Shown here: piece by piece, positions 20,799-28,910 of the stretch
How the letters are laid out: every line of letters starts with the position of its first letter
Numbering within the stretch: position 1 is the first letter of the stretch
Assembly (NCBI RefSeq): GCF_000425905.1
Contig: NZ_KE384474.1
Coordinates: forward strand, 63,998-127,997
Source: Lactobacillus psittaci DSM 15354
GTDB lineage: Bacteria > Bacillota > Bacilli > Lactobacillales > Lactobacillaceae
DNA: 64,000 nt
Direction of reading: 5' to 3'
Translations under genes and position numbers: made by a program
Notes under the pieces: model-generated
Databases searched by the model: none
What the model was told of the DNA's origin: nothing
Seen by the model: the letters and a program-made list of their open reading frames with translations, nothing else

Positions 20799-20826
20799 AA
20801 AAAACAGCCTTGTAAGGCTGTTTTTA
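20799..20826 (-). terminator. Terminator of the third MFS gene
   Basis: The stem ACAGCCTT/AAGGCTGT (20803-20822) is followed on the minus strand by a T-run. It touches the stop codon of the MFS gene upstream. Confidence 0.85.
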
Positions 20827-22002
20827 GTGAATAAGATATTTGATTGTCATAGCAAGAACAAAGGCAATAAAGGCGAAAATTGCTGAAATAAATACAATTT
20901 GAGCAATAGAAATAAAGTTGATTGCTTGAGCAGCTACTAATGATCCAACTGCAATTCCCACGTTAGAAAAAACGGGATTAAGTGATGAAGCTAAATCTAA
21001 AGCTTGTGGGTATGAGTGACTTGCGATATCTAATAGAAATACAGTAACACTTGAACCATATGAGCAGTTAACGATACATATAAGTGCAATTAAAATAAAG
21101 GCAAAAATTCGTAATTGCATGGTAAAGCCTGTTACAACTAAAGCAATCGCCATGAATAAATATAACCAAGGAATATCTTTCATATTGCCCCGTCCAGCGA
21201 TATAGCCACCAATTTTATTTCCGATAATAGAAACAAAACCTAAAATAAAAAGTAATGGTGACAAAAGCTCAGTTTTAAATCCCATTGATTCTGTAAGTAT
21301 CTTGGTAATATAGGTATAGTAACTAAATTGAGCTGCACAAACAAAAACAATAAAGAGACAAGTTAAGATGGTACGCCTATCTTTAATGAAAGCTGCACCG
21401 CCTTCTTGGGGATGTTTATCGGTCTTAGTTTTGGCTTTTGCTTGTGGAGTATTACGAGGAGCGAAAAAGAATAAAGCAATGTAAATTATAATGGTTAAAA
21501 TAGTAACCATCCAAAAGCTGTTTCGCCATGAACCTAGCTCAGCGATTTTATTACCGATTGGAACTCCAGCAACATTGGCAATACTAAAGCCTGCAAAAAC
21601 CCAAGAAATTAAACTAGCCCTTTTAGCAGGTGGAGCGATAAAACTAGCCATGATAATCGTTATTGAAATAATTGCTCCAGCAGTTGAACCTGATAAAATT
21701 CTAGAAAGTAAAAGTGAAATAAAATCTGGAGCTAAGGCTGTCCAGGTATTTGCTAATAAAAAAATTGCTAAAAGTACGAATAAAACATTATGACGTTTAA
21801 AGCGGGTACAAAGAATTGAAATAATAGGAGTGCAAATTGAGTAAACTAGTGCAAAAAGTGTTACTAGAAGTCCCAATAATGATAACGGTACTCCTAAATC
21901 TTGATAGATACTAGGTAAAACTCCAACTATCATATATTCGTTGCAACCGAGCATAAAAGCTACTAGTACGAATAAAATCGCTTGAATTCGATATTTCATC
22001 AT
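20824..22002 (-). CDS. MFS transporter (DHA1/AraJ type), paralogue 3
   Basis: A 392-residue twelve-helix MFS protein, third member of the local family. It shares MLGCNEYMIVGVLPSIYQDLGVPLS-type helix 1 with paralogue 1, and the C-terminal QALDLASSLNPVFSNVGIAVGSL block with both others. Two adjacent ATGs are possible; the second (21999) matches the MKY start of its paralogues. Together the three genes look like local duplication followed by divergence. Confidence 0.9.
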   Translation of the reverse strand: MMKYRIQAILFVLVAFMLGCNEYMIVGVLPSIYQDLGVPLSLLGLLVTLFALVYSICTPIISILCTRFKRHNVLFVLLAIFLLANTWTALAPDFISLLLSRILSGSTAGAIISITIIMASFIAPPAKRASLISWVFAGFSIANVAGVPIGNKIAELGSWRNSFWMVTILTIIIYIALFFFAPRNTPQAKAKTKTDKHPQEGGAAFIKDRRTILTCLFIVFVCAAQFSYYTYITKILTESMGFKTELLSPLLFILGFVSIIGNKIGGYIAGRGNMKDIPWLYLFMAIALVVTGFTMQLRIFAFILIALICIVNCSYGSSVTVFLLDIASHSYPQALDLASSLNPVFSNVGIAVGSLVAAQAINFISIAQIVFISAIFAFIAFVLAMTIKYLIH

Positions 22003-22080
22003 AAATAGTCCTCTCTAGTATTAAGGTTAAGAAAAGATATTATTCTCATTTTAATGATGGGACAAATAAATGTAAATGTA

Positions 22081-22106
22081 AAAAAGCTGGCAAAGCCAGC
22101 TTTCAA
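22081..22106 (-). terminator. Terminator of the DJ-1/PfpI gene
   Basis: The stem AAAGCTGGC/GCCAGCTTT (22084-22104) is followed by a T-run on the minus strand, just past the stop codon. Confidence 0.85.
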
Positions 22107-22108
22107 TA

Positions 22109-22681
22109 CTAAATATTTTCTTTTAAGTAGTTGTAAAGCATTCCTTTTTCAAGTTCAGCAGTTTCAACACCTAAAGCATTTGCAAGAGCATATGAAAAAG
22201 CCCAAGCGGTGGCAGGACCACGGCTAGTAATTACTTTTTGCTTCTTATCAGTAACGACAATATCTTCATGAAATCTTCCGGTTGGGCAATCAGCTGTGAT
22301 TTCATCTTCAAACCCGGGATAACAAGTAAAATCAGTATCAGCTAAAAGACCATATTTTCCTAAAGCCATTGGTGCTGCACACATCGCAGCAATCCATTTG
22401 CCAGCTTGGTGACGCTTTTGCATTATTTCAGCTAACTTTTGACTTGCTGCTAAATTCTTGGCTCCAATTAGTCCGCCAGGGAAGGAGACTAAATCATAAT
22501 CAAGTAAACTATCATCAACAACCTTGTCACAGGTCAATTTAATCTGGTGATCACCTAAGACTTCTTTGCTTGCTAAACCAACCATATCAGCTTGCAAACC
22601 TAATCGACGTAAAACATCAACTTGACTTAAACCTTCAACTTCTTCGCAACCATCTGCAAAAATTACAGCAACTTTTTTCAT
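22109..22681 (-). CDS. DJ-1/PfpI family protein (YajL/ThiJ-like)
   Basis: A 190-residue class I glutamine amidotransferase-like protein. The nucleophile elbow is AAMCAAPMALG with Cys101, and the helper acidic residues sit in FADGCEEVE (13-16). This matches the DJ-1/YajL branch, linked to protein or glyoxal repair and oxidative stress; which activity applies is unknown. It is divergent from the TauE/SafE gene with 99 bases between the starts. Confidence 0.88.
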   Translation of the reverse strand: MKKVAVIFADGCEEVEGLSQVDVLRRLGLQADMVGLASKEVLGDHQIKLTCDKVVDDSLLDYDLVSFPGGLIGAKNLAASQKLAEIMQKRHQAGKWIAAMCAAPMALGKYGLLADTDFTCYPGFEDEITADCPTGRFHEDIVVTDKKQKVITSRGPATAWAFSYALANALGVETAELEKGMLYNYLKENI

Positions 22682-22780
22682 AACTTAATCCTTTCTTTGA
22701 TAAAATTATCTATAGTTTATTGTACGCAGTTTATAGCCAAATTTTAACCAGAAAGATTGAAAAGAATGGATTGATAAAAA

Positions 22781-23539
22781 ATGCATGAAGTTTTAATATT
22801 TACCTTTTTAATATTTGCTGGAATTATCGCAGGAATTGTCTCAGTGGTATCAAGTATGGCTTCACTTGTTTCGTATCCAGCCTTACTTTTAAGTGGAGTT
22901 GCACCAATTTATGCTAATATTACTAATACTGCAGCCCTAATTTTTACTGGACTAGGAGCAGCTGTTTCATCAGTAAAAGAGCTGAAAAAAAGTTGGAAAA
23001 AGTATTTAGCGTATATTGTTTTGATTTTAATTGGTGCTTTAATTGGTAGTTTTTTAGTTGTAATCTTTCCTAGTAAAATATTCGAAAAATTAGTTCCATT
23101 CTTTGTTTTGTTTAGTGCTTTCTTGTTTTTAGTTAGCGGTAAAAAAGCAACCTTTAGTAAAAAGATAAGTGGGAAAATGGGCATTCTTATTAGCCAGATG
23201 GGGATGTTAATTGCAGGTATCTATACCGGTTATTTTGGCGCAGCTTCAGGAGTCTTAATGCTCATAGTTTTAATGGCTGTTTCAAATGATGACTTTGTTA
23301 CTGTTAATGCTGTCAAAAATATTATCGGATCACTTGGTAATTTAGTGGCCTTGCTAGTTTTTTTGTTTAACAAAAGTGTTTTTTGGGATAAAGCAATTCC
23401 ACTAGCAATTGGATTGGCAATTGGTGGATATCTAGGTCAGATTATTATTCGATACTTACCTTTAAAACAAGTAAGGATTATTACATTTACTTTTGCAATT
23501 ATATTGGCAATTTACTTAGGTTATCAAGCTTATCTATAA
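22781..23539 (+). CDS. TauE/SafE family sulfite/anion exporter-like membrane protein
   Basis: A 252-residue integral membrane protein with about eight helices. The GIVSVVSSMASLVSYPALLLSG start (residues 18-40) and the mid-protein repeat of it (GIYTGYFGAASGVLMLI) are the two-fold pattern of TauE/SafE proteins. These export sulfite, sulfoacetate or similar anions; the substrate here is unknown. The ribosome binding site is weak (AAGAATGGA). Confidence 0.85.
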   Translation: MHEVLIFTFLIFAGIIAGIVSVVSSMASLVSYPALLLSGVAPIYANITNTAALIFTGLGAAVSSVKELKKSWKKYLAYIVLILIGALIGSFLVVIFPSKIFEKLVPFFVLFSAFLFLVSGKKATFSKKISGKMGILISQMGMLIAGIYTGYFGAASGVLMLIVLMAVSNDDFVTVNAVKNIIGSLGNLVALLVFLFNKSVFWDKAIPLAIGLAIGGYLGQIIIRYLPLKQVRIITFTFAIILAIYLGYQAYL

Positions 23540-23587
23540 CTTGCCAATTTTCATGATAAAATAGAATTAACGTAAAGGAGGATTTAA

Positions 23588-24268
23588 ATGACAACTGAAG
23601 TATATTTAATTAGACATGGTGAAACAATGTTCAATCAGTTGAACAAGGTGCAAGGTTGGGCCGATTCCCCTTTAACAATTAAAGGTATCAATGATTTAAA
23701 GAAGACAGCAGAAGCTTTATCTCAAATTCATTTTGATAATATGTATTCTTCTGATTTAAAACGGGCAATTGATACGGTTCATTTAATGAAAGATGCAAAT
23801 GAAGTTTCTGAAATTGGTAAAATCAAAAAGTTACCAGAATTTCGGGAAGTCTTTTTTGGCTCATTTGAAGGGGATGATATTGATCAAACCTGGGAATGTA
23901 TTAGCCAAAAAGCAGGTATCGGCAAAGAAAAAGATGTGCAAAAAATTATCAATCAGCTCGGATTATATAAATTTAGAGAAGCAACTAAAGCTGCAGATCC
24001 AAGACATTTAGCTGAGAATTATGATGAACTTAATACCAGAATGATTCGAGCAATCAAAAAGTTGCAAGAAGAGACTATTAATGAAAATCGTGTTTTACTA
24101 GTGTCACATGGCGATTTTATCAAGACTTTAGCCATTAAGTATTGGAAAAATAGTGATGGAATTCATGATATAGCATTTCCGGATAATGGAAGTATTACCC
24201 GGGGAATATTGAATGATAATGGAAAATTTGAAATTGTTGATTACAATATTAAAGCAGAAGACTTTTAG
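23588..24268 (+). CDS. Histidine phosphatase family protein
   Basis: A 226-residue branch-1 histidine phosphatase. The catalytic RHGET motif has His10, and the second His lies in LLVSHGDFIKTL near residue 175. It differs from true phosphoglycerate mutase, which is encoded 1.7 kb downstream, and is probably a phosphatase of unknown substrate. A TTGCCA/TAGAAT pair (spacer 15) precedes it, and AAAGGAGG fixes the ATG. It sits 8 bases before the CDF gene. Confidence 0.87.
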   Translation: MTTEVYLIRHGETMFNQLNKVQGWADSPLTIKGINDLKKTAEALSQIHFDNMYSSDLKRAIDTVHLMKDANEVSEIGKIKKLPEFREVFFGSFEGDDIDQTWECISQKAGIGKEKDVQKIINQLGLYKFREATKAADPRHLAENYDELNTRMIRAIKKLQEETINENRVLLVSHGDFIKTLAIKYWKNSDGIHDIAFPDNGSITRGILNDNGKFEIVDYNIKAEDF

Positions 24269-24276
24269 GAGTAATC

Positions 24277-25167
24277 ATGAAACACAACAAGATCACTAGT
24301 AAATATCTTTTTGTAACTTTACTAAATATTGTTATTACAATTTCGGAATTCTTAGGTGGAATTCTTTCAGGCTCGCTAGCCTTATTATCAGATGCAGTCC
24401 ATAATTTGAGTGATGTTGCAGCTATCATTATTTCATTTGTAGCACACTTAATTGGGCAACGAGATCGAGACAAGCACAAAACTTTTGGCTATCAAAGAGC
24501 AGAAACTTTGGCAGCATTTACTAATGGTGTAGTTCTCCTAGTTGTTAGTTTTCTTTTGATGCTAGAAGCTTTTGAAAGATTCACTAACCCTCAACCTGTT
24601 AAGGGACGCTTAATGTTGATTATTGCCTTGATTGGGTTATTAGCTAATGGAGTTTCGATGTTAGTAATGAGCAGTGGGGCTAAACATAATTTGAATGTAA
24701 GAGCTACTTTTTTGCATATGATGTCAGATGCATTGTCGAGTATCGCAGTAGTAATTGGAGCCGTAATTATCTATTTTTGGAAAAGTAATTTAGTTGATCC
24801 ACTAATGACATTGCTAGTTTCAATTTTTATCATGTTTGAGGCTTATAAAATTACAAAAAAAGCAGCCAATATTTTGATGGAGTCAAACCCCAATGTTGAT
24901 TTAGAAGAAATTAAAAAAATTGTTCTTTCATTTCCAGAGGTAACTAATCTGCACCATTTACATGTGTGGCGCTATAGTGATGATTTCATCATGATGGATG
25001 CCCATGTCAATGTGACAGAAAAAATGAGTGTAATTCAGCTTGAACAATTATATTCGAAAATTGGGCAGGAGTTAAAAACTAAACTGGGGATTAACCATGT
25101 TACTTTACAGGCAGAATGCCAACGTGGAATTAAAGAAAAGATGATTGTTTTAAATAAGGATGATTAA
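24277..25167 (+). CDS. CDF family cation (zinc) diffusion facilitator
   Basis: A 296-residue exporter with six membrane helices and a C-terminal cytoplasmic domain (from about 205). The metal-site pairs H42-x3-D46 in helix 2 and H148-x3-D152 in helix 5 are the His/Asp set of zinc-preferring CDF proteins (CzcD/ZitB type). The HLHVWR motif near 230 belongs to the metal-sensing C-domain. It is tightly linked to the upstream phosphatase and the small membrane gene after it. Confidence 0.92.
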   Translation: MKHNKITSKYLFVTLLNIVITISEFLGGILSGSLALLSDAVHNLSDVAAIIISFVAHLIGQRDRDKHKTFGYQRAETLAAFTNGVVLLVVSFLLMLEAFERFTNPQPVKGRLMLIIALIGLLANGVSMLVMSSGAKHNLNVRATFLHMMSDALSSIAVVIGAVIIYFWKSNLVDPLMTLLVSIFIMFEAYKITKKAANILMESNPNVDLEEIKKIVLSFPEVTNLHHLHVWRYSDDFIMMDAHVNVTEKMSVIQLEQLYSKIGQELKTKLGINHVTLQAECQRGIKEKMIVLNKDD

Positions 25168-25169
25168 GG

Positions 25170-25334
25170 ATGCAAAACAAATTTTTTTTAGCGGCCATAC
25201 TATTAATTATGGGGATTTATGATATGGCTTTTTACTATAATCGAAGACATCAACCAACTAATAAGCGTGGACTTAAGGCATATTTGATTTTTGGAGCGAT
25301 TTTATTTGTTGGTGGAATTTTAGCCTTATTTTAG
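25170..25334 (+). CDS. Small two-helix membrane protein (54 aa)
   Basis: A 54-residue frame read directly from the DNA. It has hydrophobic segments at about 5-22 and 37-54, separated by a basic loop (NRRHQPTNKRG). The ATG is two bases after the CDF stop, with TAAGGA inside that stop region serving as ribosome binding site. The position suggests co-transcription with the CDF exporter and the mutase that follows. No family is recognised. Confidence 0.6.
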   Translation: MQNKFFLAAILLIMGIYDMAFYYNRRHQPTNKRGLKAYLIFGAILFVGGILALF

Positions 25335-25348
25335 ATGGGAACTTGATA

Positions 25349-26026
25349 ATGGTAAAACTTGTTTTAGTTAGACATGGTGAAAGTATTGCAAATGCAGAAA
25401 ATATTTTTACTGGCTGGAATGATATTGGATTGAGTAAAAGAGGAATTGAAGAAGCAAAGCGTGCAGGTGAATTAATCAAGCAAGTAGAAAATTTTAATCC
25501 CACTCATATCCATACTTCTTTGCTATCTCGAGCAATTGAAACGGCAAATATCATTAGTGAGATTAATGATATTTTGTATTTGCCAATCACCAAAACTTGG
25601 CGCTTAAATGAGAGACACTATGGTGCGCTAAGAGGCATTAATAAAGATAAGGCACGAGAGATTTTTGGTAATAATCAAATAAAAAAATGGCGACGTGGTT
25701 TTGATGAAGTGCCCCCATTAGCGAAAGATAGTTTAAATGATCGTCGATATGATTCAATTGATCCTAATATTTTACCCAAGGCTGAAAGCCTGCATCAAAC
25801 GCAAAAACGCCTAATGCCATATTACTATGGGCAAGTTGCTAGCCACTTGTTATTAGGACAAGATCAATTAATTGTGGCTCATGGTTCAAGTTTGCGTGCC
25901 TTAATTAAAAAGTTGGAACAGATTGATAATAAAGAAATTTTGAATCTAGAAGTACCTAATGCTGAGCCAATTGTCTATACCATGGATTCAGATTTAAAAA
26001 TTGTAGACAAGAAAATTTTAAGCTAA
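25349..26026 (+). CDS. gpmA: 2,3-bisphosphoglycerate-dependent phosphoglycerate mutase-like protein
   Basis: Interconverts 3- and 2-phosphoglycerate in glycolysis. The catalytic His9 lies in LVRHGES, with ENIFTGWNDIGLSKRG, the RLNERHYGALRG loop and the second catalytic His in VAHGSSLRALIK. At 225 residues it is near the usual length. ATG 25349 is chosen over a TTG two codons earlier because MVKLVLVRHG is the normal start. Whether it is the main glycolytic enzyme or a paralogue cannot be told. Confidence 0.82.
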   Translation: MVKLVLVRHGESIANAENIFTGWNDIGLSKRGIEEAKRAGELIKQVENFNPTHIHTSLLSRAIETANIISEINDILYLPITKTWRLNERHYGALRGINKDKAREIFGNNQIKKWRRGFDEVPPLAKDSLNDRRYDSIDPNILPKAESLHQTQKRLMPYYYGQVASHLLLGQDQLIVAHGSSLRALIKKLEQIDNKEILNLEVPNAEPIVYTMDSDLKIVDKKILS

Positions 26027-26058
26027 TTGAGTTTATCATCATAAAAACGCACAATTTA

Positions 26059-26067
26059 TGGTAGAAT
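26059..26067 (+). promoter_or_regulatory. Extended -10 promoter before the P-loop kinase gene
   Basis: TGGTAGAAT is an extended -10 element 47 bases before the ATG. The same nine bases serve the Fic-like gene and cysS further on. No clear -35 box is seen. Confidence 0.5.
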
Positions 26068-26114
26068 CGTAATGAGTGTTTATATTTTTAATCAAATTAG
26101 ATGGAGAATAAGCA

Positions 26115-27050
26115 ATGCGCAAAATTTTCTTATTAAGAGGTGCTCCAGGTTCAGGAAAATCCTCATTCATTGCCCGCCATCACTTACAGCCGTATGCAAT
26201 TAGTCGTGATTCAATTCGCTTGCTTTTAGCGGATTTGACTGTTTACTATGAAAAAGAAGCTGACTACTTGCATCAAGTGATTCCGCGGCATGTTAATGTT
26301 CGAACTGAACAGTTAGTTGATAATCTAGTCGAACACAAAATGTCTTATGGTGAAACGGTAATTGTTGATGGGACTCATATTGCCCCAAGTGCAATTGAAC
26401 ATTTTAAGCCATTAGTTGATAAATATCGCTATGAGTTATTTGTAGTAGATTTAATGCAAAATAATACTTTGGAGAATCTACTTAAGCGTAATCAAACTCG
26501 AATGCATTATGATTGGGTAAAACCTGAAGTTGTTACCCAAATGTATAAAACTTATAAGGCTCATCCTGAAGTACCTGATTGGGCTAAAATGATTACACCA
26601 AATCAAATGGAGCGGGCCCTTTCACAACGAGAAAGTAATTTAGATCATTTTGAACATGTGATTGCAGTTCCAGATGGGGTTGATGAAGCAGATTTTCCAC
26701 ATGTGCATATTTCTAATTTTTACTTTTCATTTAATGATAAGTTTACGGAAAAATATGGAACTTACCGTAATGTTGTCACAATTGGTAAAACTCGGGAAGA
26801 GGTTGTTGAAGACTTTAAGCTCCCATTCTTTGTCTTTAAGTTCCACCACAAGCATTTTTTGATTTCAGCATATCCAGTAAGAAATGAAATGCTGGATCCA
26901 ATTAGAAAAGTCAAAGGTGTTTGGACATATTCAACAGGACTTTTCAATTTAGCTGATTTTGTCAAAGAATTTCCTGAAAATAAGCAACAACATGTTCACC
27001 AATTTAATTTGAGCAAGCTTGATAATACGCGCTTGTTACATATTTGGTAA
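26115..27050 (+). CDS. P-loop kinase with polynucleotide kinase-like N-terminal domain
   Basis: A 311-residue protein. The N-terminal half is a zeta-toxin/polynucleotide kinase-like P-loop domain: Walker A GAPGSGKSS at 9-17, then SRDSIRLLLADL and a later VIVDGTHIAPSAIEHF strand-Asp motif near residue 85. The second half, from about residue 165, is not recognised; it is rich in aromatic and acidic residues (FYFSFNDKFTEKYGTY, FKFHHKHF). It stands alone between a promoter and a terminator. The kinase substrate is unknown. Confidence 0.75.
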   Translation: MRKIFLLRGAPGSGKSSFIARHHLQPYAISRDSIRLLLADLTVYYEKEADYLHQVIPRHVNVRTEQLVDNLVEHKMSYGETVIVDGTHIAPSAIEHFKPLVDKYRYELFVVDLMQNNTLENLLKRNQTRMHYDWVKPEVVTQMYKTYKAHPEVPDWAKMITPNQMERALSQRESNLDHFEHVIAVPDGVDEADFPHVHISNFYFSFNDKFTEKYGTYRNVVTIGKTREEVVEDFKLPFFVFKFHHKHFLISAYPVRNEMLDPIRKVKGVWTYSTGLFNLADFVKEFPENKQQHVHQFNLSKLDNTRLLHIW

Positions 27051-27051
27051 T

Positions 27052-27084
27052 AAAAAAGACTTCACAAGTAGTGAAGTCTTTTTT
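27052..27084. terminator. Bidirectional terminator between the kinase gene and pepC
   Basis: A ten-pair stem AAGACTTCAC/GTGAAGTCTT (27056-27065 with 27071-27080), with A's on the left and T's on the right, can serve both converging genes. Confidence 0.9.
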
Positions 27085-27101
27085 ATTAGTATTAATTTTA
27101 A

Positions 27102-28451
27102 TTAAAAGTCCATTGCTAAAGCACCCATTGGGTCCCATGGTAACAATTGAATTGGGTCTTTGCTACCTTCTTCGAAGGTCTTCTTAAGTTCATCTGATAA
27201 GAACTTTTTGTTGATAACAGCTTGGTAAACAAAGGCATTAAACCAAGCATCACTCATAACGAAGTAGCCTTTAAATCCAGCCTTTTCACCCCATGAGTTT
27301 TCAATCTTCCACTTGGTTGGCTTTCCATCAACTAAATCAACACCAGTAATAACCATGGCGTGATCCATTAAACTTTCACCGGTATCAAGTTTTTCAGCCT
27401 TAGTCATTGAGAAGTCAACATCGAATAATTCATCACGGCGATAAATATTGGTATCAAGTAAACCTGCTTTACGTTCAGAATCCTTAACAACATTTGAGCC
27501 AAACCATACCACTTCTCCAGCTTCAAGTTGTTTAATGATTAAAGTCTTCATTTCATCAATTGGCAAGTTAAGGTGACGAACTTGGCGACCACCAACAACG
27601 TTACCTAAGTATTCAACTGAAAACACCTTGTGGAAAGGTTTATCACTAGTTGGAGCATTGATAGTTGAAATGTAATCACTTAAGTTCCAGCCAACGTATT
27701 TCTTGAAGAAGTCTTGTGGAGTAAGATCACGATCAATATGGTAATTCTTGTCATCATCGCGATATTCAAAATCAAACTTCTTAGGTGGAACGCCTAAAGC
27801 GATTGCTAAAACGCGGAAGACTTCATTAAGCATTTCAGTTTTAGCAGCTTCAATTTCGGATTCATTCTTACCAGCGTTAACAAGTTCTCTAAGCTTTAAA
27901 CCGTCTTTCCTAAGTAAAGTATTTAAAGTGTCATTTAAGGCAGCTGAACTAGTTGCACTGAAAGTTTCAGGATAAACTGACTTAGGAACAATACCATATT
28001 TAGCAATTAAACCGCAGAGCATATCCCATTGACCACCATCTTGTTGTGGGGTAGCAAATAAGAAGGATACTTTACGATCGCCTAAATCTTTATCAGCAGT
28101 AGCAATTACATTTTCAAAGAACCAATTAGACTTCTCAAACTTATCCCAGAAGTTAGTATAGTTTTGAGATAATTCAAAGCCCTTAATCTTGAAATTCTTT
28201 TGTAAAGGGTGACGCATAGTGTTTAAAGCACTAAACATCCAGCAACGACCTGAAGCCTTTTGATCAGCAACTGTTCCAGTATCAATTTCTACTGAAAAAG
28301 TTGGATTTAAATCAATCTTACTTTGAGTATCTTGACTAGCTTTAAAAATCCCATTTGTTTGGGCAGCACGAGCAGCAATGCGAGCATCCTTACGACTGGC
28401 AAAGTCTGCCTTAAAGTTATCAATTGTAGCTTGTGAAATTTCTTTAGTCAT
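27102..28451 (-). CDS. pepC: Aminopeptidase C (bleomycin hydrolase family, C1B)
   Basis: A 449-residue cytoplasmic cysteine aminopeptidase of the type that releases amino acids from milk peptides in lactobacilli. The catalytic triad is visible as C70 (ASGRCWMFS), H364 (DHAMVITG) and N385 (IENSWG), with oxyanion Gln64. The C-terminus reaches the active site in this family and decides exo- versus endo-cleavage; here it ends in ALAMDF. PepC is preferred over the endopeptidase paralogues PepE and PepG, but this needs comparison. Confidence 0.85.
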   Translation of the reverse strand: MTKEISQATIDNFKADFASRKDARIAARAAQTNGIFKASQDTQSKIDLNPTFSVEIDTGTVADQKASGRCWMFSALNTMRHPLQKNFKIKGFELSQNYTNFWDKFEKSNWFFENVIATADKDLGDRKVSFLFATPQQDGGQWDMLCGLIAKYGIVPKSVYPETFSATSSAALNDTLNTLLRKDGLKLRELVNAGKNESEIEAAKTEMLNEVFRVLAIALGVPPKKFDFEYRDDDKNYHIDRDLTPQDFFKKYVGWNLSDYISTINAPTSDKPFHKVFSVEYLGNVVGGRQVRHLNLPIDEMKTLIIKQLEAGEVVWFGSNVVKDSERKAGLLDTNIYRRDELFDVDFSMTKAEKLDTGESLMDHAMVITGVDLVDGKPTKWKIENSWGEKAGFKGYFVMSDAWFNAFVYQAVINKKFLSDELKKTFEEGSKDPIQLLPWDPMGALAMDF

Positions 28452-28509
28452 AATTTCCCTCCTAAAAAAGCAACGATATATTTATTTTATCTTAGAAAAA
28501 AGTTATAGT

Positions 28510-28806
28510 CTATTCATTTGTTTGTTTTTTATACCAAATTTTAGCAAGCTTGGTCTCATTTTCTTGAAAGTAGGCTAGGATAGTAGGTCCTAGTGGCATA
28601 ATCATTAGTTTATGCTCTTTAGCCCAACTGATTGCAGTTTCAATTAGTTTATCAGTATTGGGATTTTTGATTTCGGGATTAACGAAAACATGATCAATTG
28701 CCATTACTTTGTCATTTTTTATTAAATGATAATGAAGACGGTAATTAGGCGCACCAATTTGAGAGTCTTCATAAAAGTTATGTGCTAGTTTATCGTGGAC
28801 AAACAT
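28510..28806 (-). CDS. Small GNAT-like (YjdJ-type) acetyltransferase domain protein
   Basis: A 98-residue protein resembling the short YjdJ-type GNAT proteins, with an IDHVFVNPEIKNPNTDKLIETAIS-like strand-loop-helix. The usual R/QxxGxG/A acetyl-CoA loop is replaced by NPNTDKL, so catalytic activity is doubtful. It lies upstream of pepC on the same strand, so the two may be cotranscribed. The function is unknown. Confidence 0.6.
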   Translation of the reverse strand: MFVHDKLAHNFYEDSQIGAPNYRLHYHLIKNDKVMAIDHVFVNPEIKNPNTDKLIETAISWAKEHKLMIMPLGPTILAYFQENETKLAKIWYKKQTNE

Positions 28807-28836
28807 TTTTATCCTTCTTTCAAAAAAAGTAAAAAT

Positions 28837-28877
28837 TTGATTTCTTTACGTATTATATTATAGTAAGCATCTATAAT
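28837..28877 (+). promoter_or_regulatory. Promoter region of dut-radA
   Basis: TTGATT (28837-28842), 16 bases and TATAGT (28859-28864) form one possible promoter; a second TATAAT follows at 28872-28877. The region is divergent from the small GNAT-like gene. Confidence 0.5.
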
Positions 28878-28910
28878 ATAATAAACAACTAACTCACAAA
28901 GGAGTAACGA

